A DNA stretch of 64,000 nt from Cephalopachus bancanus (lineage: Eukaryota > Chordata > Mammalia > Primates > Tarsiidae), in assembly GCA_027257055.1 (NCBI GenBank), contig JAPVLO010000885.1, positions 124,001 through 188,000 on the forward strand, written 5' to 3'. Of this stretch, positions 12,467 to 23,862 are shown one piece after another. Position numbers and translations under genes: made by a program. The first letter of the stretch is position 1, and each line of letters opens with the position of its first letter. The notes beneath the pieces were generated by a model. It saw only the letters and a program-made list of their open reading frames with translations. It did no database searches and was not told where the DNA came from.

Positions 12467-12479
12467 TTAAAAAGTAGAG

Positions 12480-13440
12480 AGGGCAAAAAGACCTAAATGG
12501 AAGTAAGGATTCTACACTTCACTCAAAGTGGTAAAATATTATAGCTGTATACTGGAATATGCTATGATGATATTTCTGATATATGCTATGATATGTAGAC
12601 TGCAACAACTAGATCAATAACTAAGAAAATGCTACAAAGTGATATACTCGGAAACTATAAGTCAAGATGGAATTCTAAAATAAATTCTAACATAAATCCA
12701 AAGAAAGGTAAGAAAAAAGAGACAGAGGAGTCAAATGTAAGACAGACAATAAAATAACAGGGTTAAGCCCTAATATATCAGCAATCACCTTTAATGTAAA
12801 TGGTCTAAATACATTAAGTGAAAGATGGAGATTGGCAGAGTGGATTAAAAAGCATGACCCAATAATATGATGTCTATAAGAAACTCCAAATATGACATCA
12901 CTAGGTTGAATTTTAAAGATTAAAAAAAAGACCGTGAGTGGTGATTTATGCCTGTAATCCCAGTACTTTGGGAGGTGAAGGTGAAAGAATCGCCTAAACC
13001 CTGGGTTCAATAACAGCCTGGACAACTTGGAGAGACCTCTAAAATACAAAAATTATCCAGGTGTGGTGGCTCACACCTGTGCTTCTAATTGCTTGGAAAG
13101 CTGAGGCGGAAGGATTGCCTGAGACCAGCTGGTTGAGGTTCCAGTATCCATATCCAGAGCATGCCACCCCCAAAAAAAAAGAAGAAGAAAAGAAAAAATA
13201 GACTATGCAAAGATTAATCAAAAGAAAGCAGCAATGTCTATATTAACATCTGATAAAGTAGACTTTGGAACACAAAATTACTAAAGAAAAGGACAGAATG
13301 CTAAAAGGATCAATTCGTCAGAAAACATGATTTCCTAAATGTGTATCCACCAAGCAATGAAACCTGAAAACACATAAAGTAAAATCCAACAGATCCAAAA
13401 AGAAGAAAAAGACAAATCCACAATCATTTTTTATCCTTTA
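12480..13440 (+). mobile_element. Ancient L1 (L1M type) ORF2 start, fossil
   Basis: Continuation of the 10800-11455 L1. At 12770-12880 the sequence encodes the start of an endonuclease domain (diverged form of TVNGLNTLSERWRLAEWIKK), then is cut by an Alu (12930-13198) and continues to 13430 with VYPPSNET-like codons equivalent to NVYAPN. No intact frame. Confidence 0.75.
12930..13198 (+). mobile_element. Alu SINE with damaged right arm
   Basis: Plus-strand Alu: the left arm begins GACCGTGAGTGGTGATTTAT, and the right arm ends abruptly after GGTTGAGGTTCC with CAGTATCCATATCCAGAGCA in place of the usual GCGGTGGCCGGGAGC segment. An A-rich tail follows. It interrupts the old L1 endonuclease region. 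Confidence 0.88.
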
Positions 13441-14097
13441 ACACTTTCACTGACAGAACTACCAGATTAAGATTTTTAAAAATACTTGATGTATTGAAAT
13501 TTTTCTGTCCAGGTGTTATTTGTTTCTATTTAATATGCTCAATATGTTATATACCCTTAACGTGAAGATGTGTGCTTTCTTCAGTTGTAGAAATATTGCA
13601 GTCATTACTTTTGGCATATTGCCTTCTACCAGCCCCTTAATTTTCTCTCTCTGGTACTCTCATTCGGCATGTAGGGATGGAACCTCTCCATCTAGTCTCC
13701 ATTGTTTTCTAAACTCACATTTTTTTAAAAAAATCTCCATTTGTGCTGTGTTGTAGATGAATTCCTTAGTGCTAATTTGAAATTTGTTATTTTATTTTCT
13801 CAATCTTTAGAAGCTAAAGGTTATCTCTTCTACTGAAATTCTCAAATTGATGACTATGTATGTGTATATATACTTCTAGACTTCTAATTACAAACGTTTT
13901 ATTAAATATGTAAAAATATTTTCAGATTTTTAAGTATTTGAGGCATACACTTTGTAAGTATTCTTGTAAAAGTAACTTAATGTTATTTTACTTACAAAGA
14001 AAGCAATCATTGTTAAATCATGACAAAAAGTTGTAAGTACTAATAATCAACATTGAAAGAAGTTAGACAGATTTAAGTCTAAACACAAATTATTAAT
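13441..14097. other. Unassigned; possibly old LINE sequence
   Basis: The T-rich stretch at 13600-13850 (for example CAGCCCCTTAATTTTCTCTC) resembles antisense old LINE sequence, but not enough to name. No gene seen. Confidence 0.35.
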
Positions 14098-14101
14098 TTT
14101 G

Positions 14102-14269
14102 ATGCAACATGAATTTCTATTCTTTTTATTGAGTTGGAGTCTCACTCTGTCACCCAAAGGAGTGCAGTGCATGGGTCTCAAACCCACGGGCTCAGGCAAT
14201 TCACTCACCTCGGCCTCTAAAAGTGCGGGATTACCGGCTGAGCCACCAAGCCCAGCCGCAACATAAATT
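14102..14269 (-). mobile_element. Internally deleted Alu with intact target duplication
   Basis: Only about 125 bp of Alu (14130-14254, minus strand). The right-arm end GAGTTGGAGTCTCACTCTGT jumps, after GTGCAGTGCATG, directly to the left-arm part GGTCTCAAACCCACGGGCTC, removing about 160 bp across the middle. Flanks GCAACATGAATTTC (14102) and GCAACATAAATTTC (14256) form a target duplication, so the deletion lies inside a proper insertion. Confidence 0.9.
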
Positions 14270-14270
14270 T

Positions 14271-14609
14271 CAACAATTAAGTCTTTTTTCTTTTTGAGTT
14301 AGAGTCTCACTCTGTCACCCAGCCTGGAGTGCAGTGGCACGCTCCGGCCTCCGCAGCCTCGACCTGCTGGGCTCCCGCAATCCTTCCGCCTCAGCCTTCC
14401 AAGTAACCAGAACTATAGGCACGCACTACCACGCACAGCTAATTTTTGATTTAATTGTAGAGATGAGTTCTCACCAAGTTGCCCAGGTGGGTCTCAAACC
14501 TATGGGCTCAGGCAATCCACTCGCCTTGGCCTCCCAAAGTGCTAGGCTTAGCCACCGAGCCCAGCACTTTGGGAGCCCGGCCACCGAGCCCGGCCAACAA
14601 TTAAGTCTT
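14271..14609 (-). mobile_element. Young Alu SINE with duplicated head
   Basis: Minus-strand Alu, body 14286-14594, with a perfect 15-bp target duplication (CAACAATTAAGTCTT at 14271-14285 and 14595-14609). Read in its own direction, the first 15 or so bases occur twice: a GGCCGGGCTCGGTGG head, a short CCAAAGTGCT piece, then GGGCTCGGTGGCTAAGCC and the normal body. Confidence 0.94.
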
Positions 14610-16073
14610 AAAATGAACATTTTATTTAAAATATTTTTTAAAGAGATTCTCAGAAGATGGTAATGGAGCCAGGTAGACTGAGTCCTTCTGTAAGTGAGCA
14701 TATGGAAAATTTTGCGTATGTGCTGGCAAGTAAGTGGACATGTGAGTGGCTGACTGGTCGGGACTCGGGAGCAAGTGGCTAGGGCTCTTCTGGTGAAGCA
14801 CCTGGTGCCACAGCTGCTCTGCTTGCTTCCGAGTGCTTTCCAAGACACAGAAGCCAAGCACCATTTTTAAGAAATCAGCAAAGCCCTTCTCGGGAACAAG
14901 CTGCTGGGAGAGACTGCTGACTTCAGGCTCTGTCTCACCACTGCAGTGCCTGGCAAGACACTGGCAGCAAGAGCTGTGGAAGGAGCACAGTGAGAGAGCC
15001 CAGAGGCAGAGCCCCACTGGAGAAGACAAAAGAGGCACCCTGCCACCATCTTGAAAACTTGGCAGGAAAGTGTTCCAGCTTGCTCACCATGTAGCAACAG
15101 ACGTGACCGTTCTCTGTGACCAACAGATTAACTGCTCAGCGAGTGATCATGACCCAGAGGGAATATCGTGAAAGCACAAATTCTGGAGGAACAGGACAAG
15201 TGCTGAGTCTCAGGTGCCTCACCCCCTACTCTGATTCAGCTGAGGGACAAAAGTTGTGGCCAGAAAAGAATGAGGAAGACTTCCAAAGAGTTCAATTGTG
15301 AGTCTGTGGCTGAGCTAACCCCCTTCACTCCAGCAATTCTCCAAACTTCAGACCCACACAGCTGGGACACGACTGAGACAGATGAATCCAGGCAGAGCCT
15401 GGGTTTTAGTTGCAATAGAAGGATTCCACTCCAGGATAAGCCTGGCTGGGCATACCTCACGAGTACCTGGGGAAGAGACAATCCTGCACCTCCCCAAGCA
15501 GGTGATGCCCCTGACCATATGAGACTGGGAGGGGAGGACTAAAGCCCCAGATATCCCCATTGAACCATCCTCCATCCCTGGACTGGACACTGGGGAGATT
15601 ATGAATGAGATCAAAGCTCTGCAGGAGACAGCAGAGGGGCAGCTGAGAGGAACAACCATAGAATCTGACAAAAGAGGGCTAGTTTTTCTGTTTGTTTGTT
15701 GGTTTGTTTGTTAATTTTTAATATTTTTCCTTTGTACATGAATGTGTATGTAAGGGCTCGATTTGCATCCCCCCACACCCTTTTTTATTTTCTTTCTTTC
15801 TTCTTTCTTTTTCTGTTTATATGTGTACATGAAAGATTGAGTGTTCATCTTTCAGTTTTTTTGTTTGTTCTTGCTCTTTTGTTCTCTCTTTTTTTAGTTT
15901 AATGTGTGTGAATACATATGTATTGATTTGAATTCCCTTTCTTTTCTTTTCTTCTTTTCTCTTTTTCTTCTCCTTTCATTTTGGGTTGGGCTTGCATGTG
16001 TGTGTTTGGTTTTCCAGTTTTTTGTTGTTGTTATGGATTTTTATTTTGTTTTGCGGTATTGTTATTCAAATTT

Positions 16074-16074
<1 letters not shown>

Positions 16075-16121
<47 letters not shown>
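16075..16121. repeat. (GT)n microsatellite in L1 5' UTR
   Basis: About 23 uninterrupted GT units, the longest simple repeat in the window, at the end of a T-rich tract inside the L1 5' region. Confidence 0.95.
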
Positions 16122-16123
<2 letters not shown>

Positions 16124-16292
16124 CAAATTCAGAGCCCTGATAAGGGAAGAATAGAGGACTGAGCAAACACCAGAAGTGAAAACCTCTCCCTCTGCCACTA
16201 AATAACAAAACTAAAGAGAAAAGAAAGAGATCTGTCACAAATAAGGAAAAATCAACTGAAGAACACAGGTAATTCTCAATGTTAAAAAGAGA

Positions 16293-16590
16293 GCCGGTCT
16301 TGGTGGCTCAGCCTGTAATCCCATGCTTTGGGAGGTTGAGCTGAGTAGATTGCCTGAGCCCGCAGGTTCGAGACCCACCTGGGCAACTTGGCGAAACCTC
16401 ATCTCTACAATAAAATAAAATAAAATAAATTAGCCAGGCATGGTAGCGCGCATCTGTAGTTCCAGCTACTTGCAGACTGAGGCAGAAGGATCACTGGAAC
16501 CCAGCAGGTTGAGGCTGTGGTGGCCGGGAGTGGCCACTGCACTCCAGTCTGGGTGACGGAGTGAGACTCCAACTCAAAAAAAGAGAAAAC
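16293..16590 (+). mobile_element. Alu SINE in L1 5' UTR
   Basis: Plus-strand dimeric Alu from GCCGGTCTTGGTGGCTCAGC to CCAACTC and an A tail. AAAAAGAGA on the left and AAAAAAAGAGA on the right suggest a short target duplication. It separates the L1 promoter region from ORF1. Confidence 0.94.
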
Positions 16591-16621
16591 ACCTGAAAAA
16601 TCAGTATTCAGAGCCTGAACA

Positions 16622-17384
16622 ATGGAGGTTATCAACAATTGGCCCCGGAATACAACAGGGATTAGGAAATGGATGGAAAGAGTGAATAAGACTCAAGAAA
16701 GAAAAGATGCAAAATGGAAAGAACTTGTAACAGAGATTTTGGCCATAAAAAATTTTAACCAAGAAATAAGTGACAAGCTGACAAGCTTGGAAAGCAGAAT
16801 TAATCAAGCAGAAGAAAAAAAATCTGAGAACTTGAAGACTAAAACATGGAATTAACCCAATCTATAAAAAACATAGAAAAAAACTCAGAAAGAAAGAGAA
16901 AACCTGCAAGAAATGTGTGATTATATCAAGAGGCTGAACCTATGCCTGATTATATCCCAGAAGAACAAAGGGAAATAGAGAACCCCTTGGAACAAGTATT
17001 CCAGGTGGTTATCCAAGAAAGCTTTCTCCACCTCATCTGTTACATGACCATTCAAACACAAGAGATACAGAGAACCCTTGCAAGGCATCAAATGAGAAGA
17101 CAAAACCCTAGACATATAATAATTCACTTACACAAAGTAGGCACAAAAGAAAAAATTCTAAAGGCAGTAAAAGAGAAAGATCAGACTACCTACCAGAGAA
17201 AGCCAATCAGAAGAGCAGAAGACCTATCGAAAGAAGCACTACAAGCTAGAAGAGACTGGAGTTCAATATTCAAAGTCCTCAAAGGTAAACAATTTCAACC
17301 AAGAATTTCCTACCCAGCCAAGCTCAGTTTCATCAGTGATGGAAAATTAAATTCCTTCCCAGACATCCATTCCCTAAGAGATTA
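16622..17384 (+). pseudogene. L1 ORF1 remnant (RNA-binding chaperone)
   Basis: ORF1p is the trimeric RNA-binding protein of L1 particles. The first piece (16622-16855) is a charged helix-rich segment with ERVNKTQERKDAKWKELVTE, in the place of the coiled coil, and ends at a stop. The second piece (16942-17385) carries the RNA-recognition and C-terminal domain motifs RHIIIHLHKVGTKEKIL, LQARRDWSSIFKVLKGK and FQPRISYPAKLSFISDG, ending shortly after. The pieces are out of frame with each other and separated by stops, so the gene is broken. Confidence 0.9.
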
Positions 17385-17597
17385 GGCAGCTTCTAGATCA
17401 CCTCTATAGGAGATACTTGAAAAGATATTAAGAAGAAAAGAAAAAAGAATGACCACACACTTCCCAAGAGAACAGCAGAGCACAGAATCGACAGAGACTA
17501 CATCATGATTACAAACTTGAAGGCACACATTTATCAACCCAAAAGTTAAAAGAAAACAAACAAAGAAAAAACTTTCTAAGAACATCAAGACAGGGAT

Positions 17598-20560
17598 AAG
17601 CAATCATATTTCAATAATCAGCCTGAATGTTAAGGGACTAAATGCACCACTGGAAAGACACAGAATGGCATACTGGATTAAAAAAAAAAAAACCATGACC
17701 CGATAATTGCTACATCCAGGGAACTCATCTCACCACAAGGGATGCACACAGACTCAAAGGATGGAAAAGAGTTTCCAGGTGAATGGATGATAAAAAGGCA
17801 GGAGTTGCAATATTAATATCAGACAAAACAACCTTTAAGCTACAAAAAATTGTAAAAGATATGGAAGGACACTACATAATGAAAAAATGTTCAATCCATC
17901 AACAAGAAATATCCATCCTAAACATGTATGCACCCAACACAGGAGCACCAGCATTTACAAAGCAACTTCTAAGTAAACGAAAAAGATGTTGACTCTAACA
18001 CTATGATAGTTGGGGACTTAAGTACTCCAATAACAGCCCTAGATAGATCATTGAGGCAAAAAGTCAATAAAGAGATCTAGAACCTCAATCTGACACTCAA
18101 CCAAATGGACTTAATAGATTCCTACAGAATACTCCACCCAACATCCACAGAATATATATTCTACTCATCACCACATGGAGCATACTCCAAGATTGATCAC
18201 ATCTTTGACCATAAATCAAGCATAAACAAATTTCATAAGAACAAAATACTGCCATATACCTTCTCAGACCAGTGGAATAAAAATAAATGTCAACAACAGT
18301 AAAATTCCCCCAAAACCCAAAAAGGTATGGACACTAAACAGCATGATGCTGAATGATTACTGGGTCAACACAGAAATTAAAAAATTCCTGGAAACAAATG
18401 AAAAGAAATAAACATCCTACCAAAACCTCTGGGATGCAATGAAAACAGTTCTAAGAGGGGAATTTATATGTCTATGAACACACATCAAGAAAATGGAAAA
18501 ATCAAAATTTAATAGCCTAACAAATCACCTAAGGGAGCTGAAAAGACAAGACCACTAACACCCTAACTTTAGCAGAAGAATCCATATCACCAAAGTAAAA
18601 GCTCAAATATGAAACACAGATGACAAAAATATCATAGAAAAAAATCAACAAAACAAAAAGCTGGTTCTTTGAAAGAATAAAGCTGATTGATGGACCCCAA
18701 GCCAAAATGACGAAGAAAAAGAGAGAAAACCCACATAAACACAATAAGAAATGCAAAAGATCAAATCACAACAGACCCCAAAGGAGTACAAAAGAGTATC
18801 AGAGATTACTATGAATGCCTGTATGGAAACAAACTTGATAGCCTAAATGAAATCGAGGACTTTCTGACACCACACAACCTCCTGAGGTTGAAACAAGAAG
18901 ACATTGAGACAGTAAATAGACCAATAACAACCCAGGAAATTGGCACCATCCTAAGAAAACTCCCTACTAAACAAGTCTTTGATCAGATGGCTTTTCAGCA
19001 GAATTCTACAAATGTACAAGGAGGACCTGACTCCAATCCTATTGAAAGTATTCCAGGCCGGGCTTCGTGGCTCAGCCTGTAATCCCAGCACTTTGGGAGG
19101 CCGAGGCGAGTGGATTGCCTGAGTCTGCAGGTTCGTGACCAGACAGGGCAACTTGGCAAGACCTTGTTTCTACAATAAATAAAAAAAAATTGCTGGGCAT
19201 GGTAGCATGTGCCTGTAGTTCTGGTTACTTGGAATGCTGAGGTGGAAGGATCACCAGAGCCCAGCAGGTCAACACTGGGGTGGAGGTGAGTGAGCCACTG
19301 CACTCCAGCCTGGGCGACAGAGTGAGATTCCAACTCAAAAAAAGAGAGCATTCCAGGCAATTGAGAAAGATGGAATTCTCCCCAAATCATTTTGCAAAAC
19401 TGACATCACACTGATAACCAAAGCAGGTAAAGATCAAAGAAAGAAAGAGAACTACAGGCCAATATCCCTAATGAACACAGATGCAAAAATTCTCAACAAG
19501 ATTCTAGCAGATCGGATCCAACAACACATCTCAAAAATCATCCACCATGACTAAGTAGACTTCATCCTCAGAATTCAGGGCTAGTTCAACAACCACAAGA
19601 CCATAAATGTAATTAAATACATCAGTAGATGTAAAAGCAAGAACCACATGAGTATCTCATTAGATACAGAAATGTTTTTGATAAAATCTAGCATCCCTTC
19701 TTGATAAAAACACTCAAACACCTAGGCAGAGAAGGAACATACCTCAAAATAGTAAGCACCATCTACAATAAACCCACAGTCAACATATTGCTAAATGAAC
19801 AGAAACTGGAAACAATTCCCCTGAAAACTCCTGTTCTATATTGTGTCAAAAGTCCTAACTAGAGTCATCAGACAAGAGAAGGAAGTCAGGGGTATCCAAA
19901 CAGAAAAAGAGGAATTTAAATTATCCCTCTTTGCTGATGATATGATCCTATACCTCGAAAACCCAAGAGAATCAGTCAAAAACCTGCTCTCACTGGTAAA
20001 AGACTTTGGCAAAGTCCTGGGGTACAAAATAAATGTGCAAAAGACAGTTGCATTCTTATACACCAACAACAAGCAGGCAAAAAACCAAATAACAAGCACA
20101 ATCTCATTCACAATAGCAATAACAACAACAAAAATACCTCAGCATCTTCCTAACCAAAGAAGTGAAAGACTCTTACAATGAAAACAACAAAACACTGTTC
20201 AAAGAAATCCAAGACACAAACAAATGGAAAAATATTCCATGTTCATGGATAGGAAGAATCAACATTTTTAAGATGTTCATCCTACCAAAGGCAATCTGCA
20301 GATTCAACACAATACCCATTAAATTACCAACATCATTCTTCTCAGACCTGGAAATGATCATACAGAAATTCGTATGGAAACATAAGTGACCATGAATAGC
20401 TAAAACAATTCTTAGCAAAAGAAATAAGATGGAAGGTGAACACACTTCTAGACTTTAAACTTTACTATAAGGTTATAATAATCAAAACAGTCTGGTATTG
20501 GTATGAGAATAGACATATGGACCAATAGAACCAATAGAAGAGAAGGTCAATGTCCTTCTT
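17598..20560 (+). pseudogene. L1 ORF2 remnant (endonuclease and reverse transcriptase)
   Basis: ORF2p nicks target DNA and reverse-transcribes L1 RNA. Visible in order: an endonuclease start (LNVKGLNAPLERHRMAYW), KKAGVAILISDKTTFK and ISILNMYAPNTGAPAF; then DHIFDHKSSINKF of the later endonuclease part; the reverse transcriptase entry [20 protein letters not shown] at 19455-19520; and the catalytic [15 protein letters not shown] at 19925-19970, with the FADD motif intact. Multiple in-frame stops, frameshifts, an Alu at 19056 and a deletion near 20550 inactivate it. Confidence 0.92.
19044..19359 (+). mobile_element. Alu SINE in L1 ORF2
   Basis: Plus-strand dimeric Alu from GGCCGGGCTTCGTGGCTCAGC to CCAACTC plus a short A tail. 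GAAAGTATTCCAG to the left and GAGAGCATTCCAG to the right form a target duplication with two mismatches. ORF2 reads on across both sides, so the insertion is later than the L1. Confidence 0.94.
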
Positions 20561-21077
20561 TATGACCCAGCAATCCCCCTACTAGGAATATACCTAGAGG
20601 AACTCAAATCATTCTATTAAAAAGATACCTGCACACGCATGTTTATTGCAACACTATTCACAATAGCAAAAACTTGGAACCAACTGTGCTGCCCATCAGA
20701 ACTGGACTGGATAAAAAAAAATGTGACACATATACACAATGGAATATTACACAGCCATAAAGAAGGACAAACATACGGACTTTGCAGCAACTTGGATGAA
20801 TTTAGAGCATATAATACTCAGTGAGCTATCACAGAAACAAAGAACAGAGTATCACATGTTCTAGCTCATAAGTACGTCATGAACATTTACCATAATACTA
20901 TATGAAAGAGATTGGCAGTAGCAGGATACTTCCAGGGTGGGGTGGGAAGGGGAACACAGCATCAGTAATGGTACCTGATCTCAAACCAGGCAAAGTGGGG
21001 ACCAAAGGAAGGCCCAAACTTTACCTATATTGTACCCCATATCTTTAAAATAAAATAAATTTTAAAAATAAATAAAT
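20561..21077 (+). mobile_element. L1 ORF2 C-terminus and 3' UTR
   Basis: Contains DPAIPLLGIYLEELKSFY, then MFIATLFTIAKTWNQ, the usual last part of ORF2p. A G-rich tract (GGGTGGGGTGGGAAGGGGA, 20935-20953) stands where primate L1 3' UTRs carry their polypurine tract. It ends in AAATAAATAAAT. Confidence 0.9.
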
Positions 21078-21299
21078 AAAATATTTTTGAAAGACTTAAA
21101 GAGGAAAAAAATGTCTAAGGAAATGAATTTGTATAACATACAAAAGCCAGATTGAATGTTGCCTTCAAATGTGCCTGTCTTGAAGTTTCAGCATTAATTG
21201 TCATATTACTTTCTGTTTTATTTCTTACTATTTTTGGATGATTTTCTAAGTAAGCTTCATTGGACTAGATTCCTAGCTCAAAAAATAACAAATTCAATG

Positions 21300-21880
21300 A
21301 CAGTTTTTAACTGTTATAATTTCTTTTTATTTCATTTTATTTGAGTGTTTTATTTTCTGAATGCAGTCAGATAGATTTACATATAATAAAAAAGATTTTG
21401 AGTAGTCGGTTAAAGAATAATTGAAAAGTGTTGACAATTTTATAAATCTATGTAACCACTATGTAAAACAAAACACAAGCAACCTATATCATTTCATAAA
21501 ACTTTCTCGCATCACTTTCTGACCAATTTCTTCTCCCTGTTGCCAGGGATATTTAAGTTTCCTATTTTCGAATCTAATATATATATTTATCATATATATC
21601 ATATATATAACCATACATTATATATATAATATATATACAACAATATAGAACCTTTGTGTCTGGTTTGTTTTGATCAACACAATATTTTTGAGAATTCATT
21701 CATATATTTGTGTGCACCCAGTTGTTCATTCCTGTTTATTGTTGAACATATATCAACATGTTATTCTTTCTTCTGCTGATGAACATTTGCATTATTTAAA
21801 ATTAATGTCTACATTAAATAAGGTTTATATACATTCTTTCATAATTCATTGTGTAGATATATGATTTCATTTATTTTTTC
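21300..21880 (-). mobile_element. Old L1 3' end, antisense fossil
   Basis: The order CATTTCATAAAACTTTCTCG, TTGTGTCTGGTTTGTTTTGA, ATTTTTGAGAATTCATTCAT and GTTCATTCCTGTTTATTG follows the reverse complement of old L1M 3' ends. An AT-rich simple stretch (21575-21640) interrupts it. Confidence 0.55.
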
Positions 21881-22589
21881 CTTTCTTTGTATTTGAAGCC
21901 TTTCCATCTAAAAGAGTTATATTTGAAAAGCAAATCCTATTGAAAGAGGTCACTCCTTAAAAATCAGTTGGCATGTTAATATATTGATAACATCACAGTG
22001 TATGAATGTTACATGGATGAAAATTGGATGTGGGAGTGGCCAAAAAAACAGATCTTTGACATGAGAGAAGAATCAGCAAATAAAAATTTCAAATTTGTGT
22101 CCAAGAGCTCAGTCACACCACTTAAAAATGCATTAAAAGTATGGGTCTGCAATGATACATGAATTCTACGTGAAATTTTCAGTGGAAATAAGAGAAAACT
22201 GACATGACAGTACTAATTGATTTAACGACAAAAAATAGTCCGGGTAGGTGGCCATGAAAAAAATTACTTTTCATGTCTTTTTTGACTCTTTCCTATGTGC
22301 ATATCCTGTATGTTAAGGTGAAGGGAAAATAAAGGAACTGCATCCTAATTTAATTAGTGTGTCACTTATACAAATGTCAAGAAGGCACGATCTTGAAATT
22401 ATCTAAACATAATTATATCTTGGGTCTTTCCAATGGATACACTCAGGTCATACTCTTTTGTATGTTGTGCCTGGCTGACTATTGAGACACTACAATTTAA
22501 ACAAATGTGAAATTGAAAAAAACAATACCTAAGGTAACTTAAGGGCTGCCACCTCACTGTGAGACACTCAGCATTCATTTAATACAAAC
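21881..22589. other. Unassigned sequence
   Basis: AT-rich, no recognised repeat or gene. No open frame above 60 codons. Confidence 0.4.
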
Positions 22590-23430
22590 ATATAGTAAGC
22601 AATTTATTATGTACATGGTGTTTGATAGGCACTTGAGGATTTGATAGTATAAAACAGAAAAGTGGTACTGGCCTTCCTGGAACGTATATTCTCTTGACAA
22701 AGTAAAAACTACTTCCAAAATTAATTACAATCCGAACAATACTCTAGAGGAGTGCAAGGTATTTAGAAATTGTATAACAGAGGAATCTGCCCTAGATTAA
22801 GATCTAAAAGGGAGAAAGAGAGAGAACAAATTATAAGCAGAAGGAATAGCATGTGGGAAGGTCCAGAGGTGGGAGGAACAGAATTCATTGCAGGAACTGA
22901 AAGTCTTTATGGCTGTAATTCACAGACTGAACAGAGTGGTGTAAAACGGGCTATAAGGGCCATGCTAAGGATTTTCGTCTTCATCCTAAGAGGAATGGGA
23001 GGCAATTATAGTTTTTTTTTTAAAAAAAAGATAATAGCAGGACCAAAATGCGTTTTTAAAAGATCATTTTAAAATCTTTAGAATATTTCAACAGTTTAGT
23101 TAAGTAATCATGGTAGCTAGGTCTAAGGGTGTAGCAGTAGGATAGAGACAAATAGATATATTTGAGAGATTTAAGAGATATTTTAGATATGACATTGGGA
23201 CTTTTATAATTAATTAGCTGCGGAGTATGAGGGAAAAGAGGAATCAAGGATGACTCTCAAGTTTCTTACTTGTACAATTGAATATATTTATACATAAACC
23301 ATTGAATGAGGGTAAAGTTTGAGGAAAGTATTGATTTGCTCAGTTTTGTCCATACTAAATTTGAGTAGTTTTTAAAATATACAAGTGAAAACACTAAAAA
23401 GAGTTGTACCTTCAAGCCTGAGATTTGTGA
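22590..23430 (-). mobile_element. L2 LINE fossil
   Basis: Reverse-complement L2. Landmarks in order: AGGAATAGCATGTGGGAAGG, TAAGGGCCATGCTAAGGATT, TCTTCATCCTAAGAGGAATG, AAAAGATCATTTTAAAATC and GAATCAAGGATGACTCTCAA. Each has a clear counterpart in the antisense L2 3' half. No open frame. Confidence 0.8.
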
Positions 23431-23547
23431 TTTTTCATAGTGACTTATGTTCAAATGTACTTAATTTCCAGTTAAATTATATAAGCAAAAAATTTTGTCA
23501 CCATTAAACAAGTATTAAGTCACTATATGTCTTCAGTCTATTGTCTT

Positions 23548-23862
23548 TGAGTTATTTTTTGTTTTTTGTTATGGGTTGGAGTCTCACTCTGTTGCCCAGG
23601 CTAGAGTGCAGTGGCACGCTCACGGCCACTCCCGTGTCAACCTTCTAGGCTCCAGTGATCCTCCCACCTCAGTCTTCCAAGTAACTGGAACTACAGGCAT
23701 GCGCTACCACACCCGACTTTTTTTTAAATTGTAGAGACGTGGTCTTGCCAAGTTGCCAAGGCTGATCTGGAACCCCTGGGCTCAAGCAATCCACTCACCT
23801 CAACCTCCCAAAGTTCTGAGATTACAGGTTGAGCCACCGAGCCCTGCTGAGTTTTTGTTTTG
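23548..23862 (-). mobile_element. Alu SINE
   Basis: Minus-strand dimeric Alu, body about 23566-23847, ending GAGCCACCGAGCCCTGC. TGAGTTATTTTTTGTTTT on the left and TGAGTTTTTGTTTTG on the right suggest a target duplication. Confidence 0.92.

Larger units (their letters stand above)
14646..16620 (+). promoter_or_regulatory. L1 5' UTR (internal promoter region, decayed)
   Basis: About 1.7 kb of L1-specific sequence precedes ORF1, excluding the Alu at 16293-16590. It is richer in GC than its surroundings to about 15660, then T-rich with a GT repeat. An AAGATGG motif at 14655-14661, close to the start, resembles the YY1 site that positions transcription in human L1. Known L1 5' UTRs act as Pol II promoters; activity here is inference. 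The sequence does not resemble the human L1PA 5' UTR as I remember it, so this is a different 5' UTR lineage. Confidence 0.7.
14628..21093 (+). mobile_element. Near end-to-end L1 LINE with target duplication
   Basis: A single L1 insertion from about 14646 to 21077. Flanks AAAATATTTTTTAAAG (14628) and AAAATATTTTTGAAAG (21078) are a 16-bp direct repeat with one mismatch. In order it holds a 5' UTR, ORF1, ORF2 with endonuclease and reverse transcriptase, the ORF2 end, and a 3' tail of AAATAAATAAAT. Two Alus inserted later (16293-16590, 19056-19345). ORF2 jumps near 20550 from the part after the reverse transcriptase (FKLYYK region) to DPAIPLLGIY, losing roughly 1 kb. Many stops make it dead, but the 5' end seems complete, which is rare among L1 copies. 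Confidence 0.9.
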
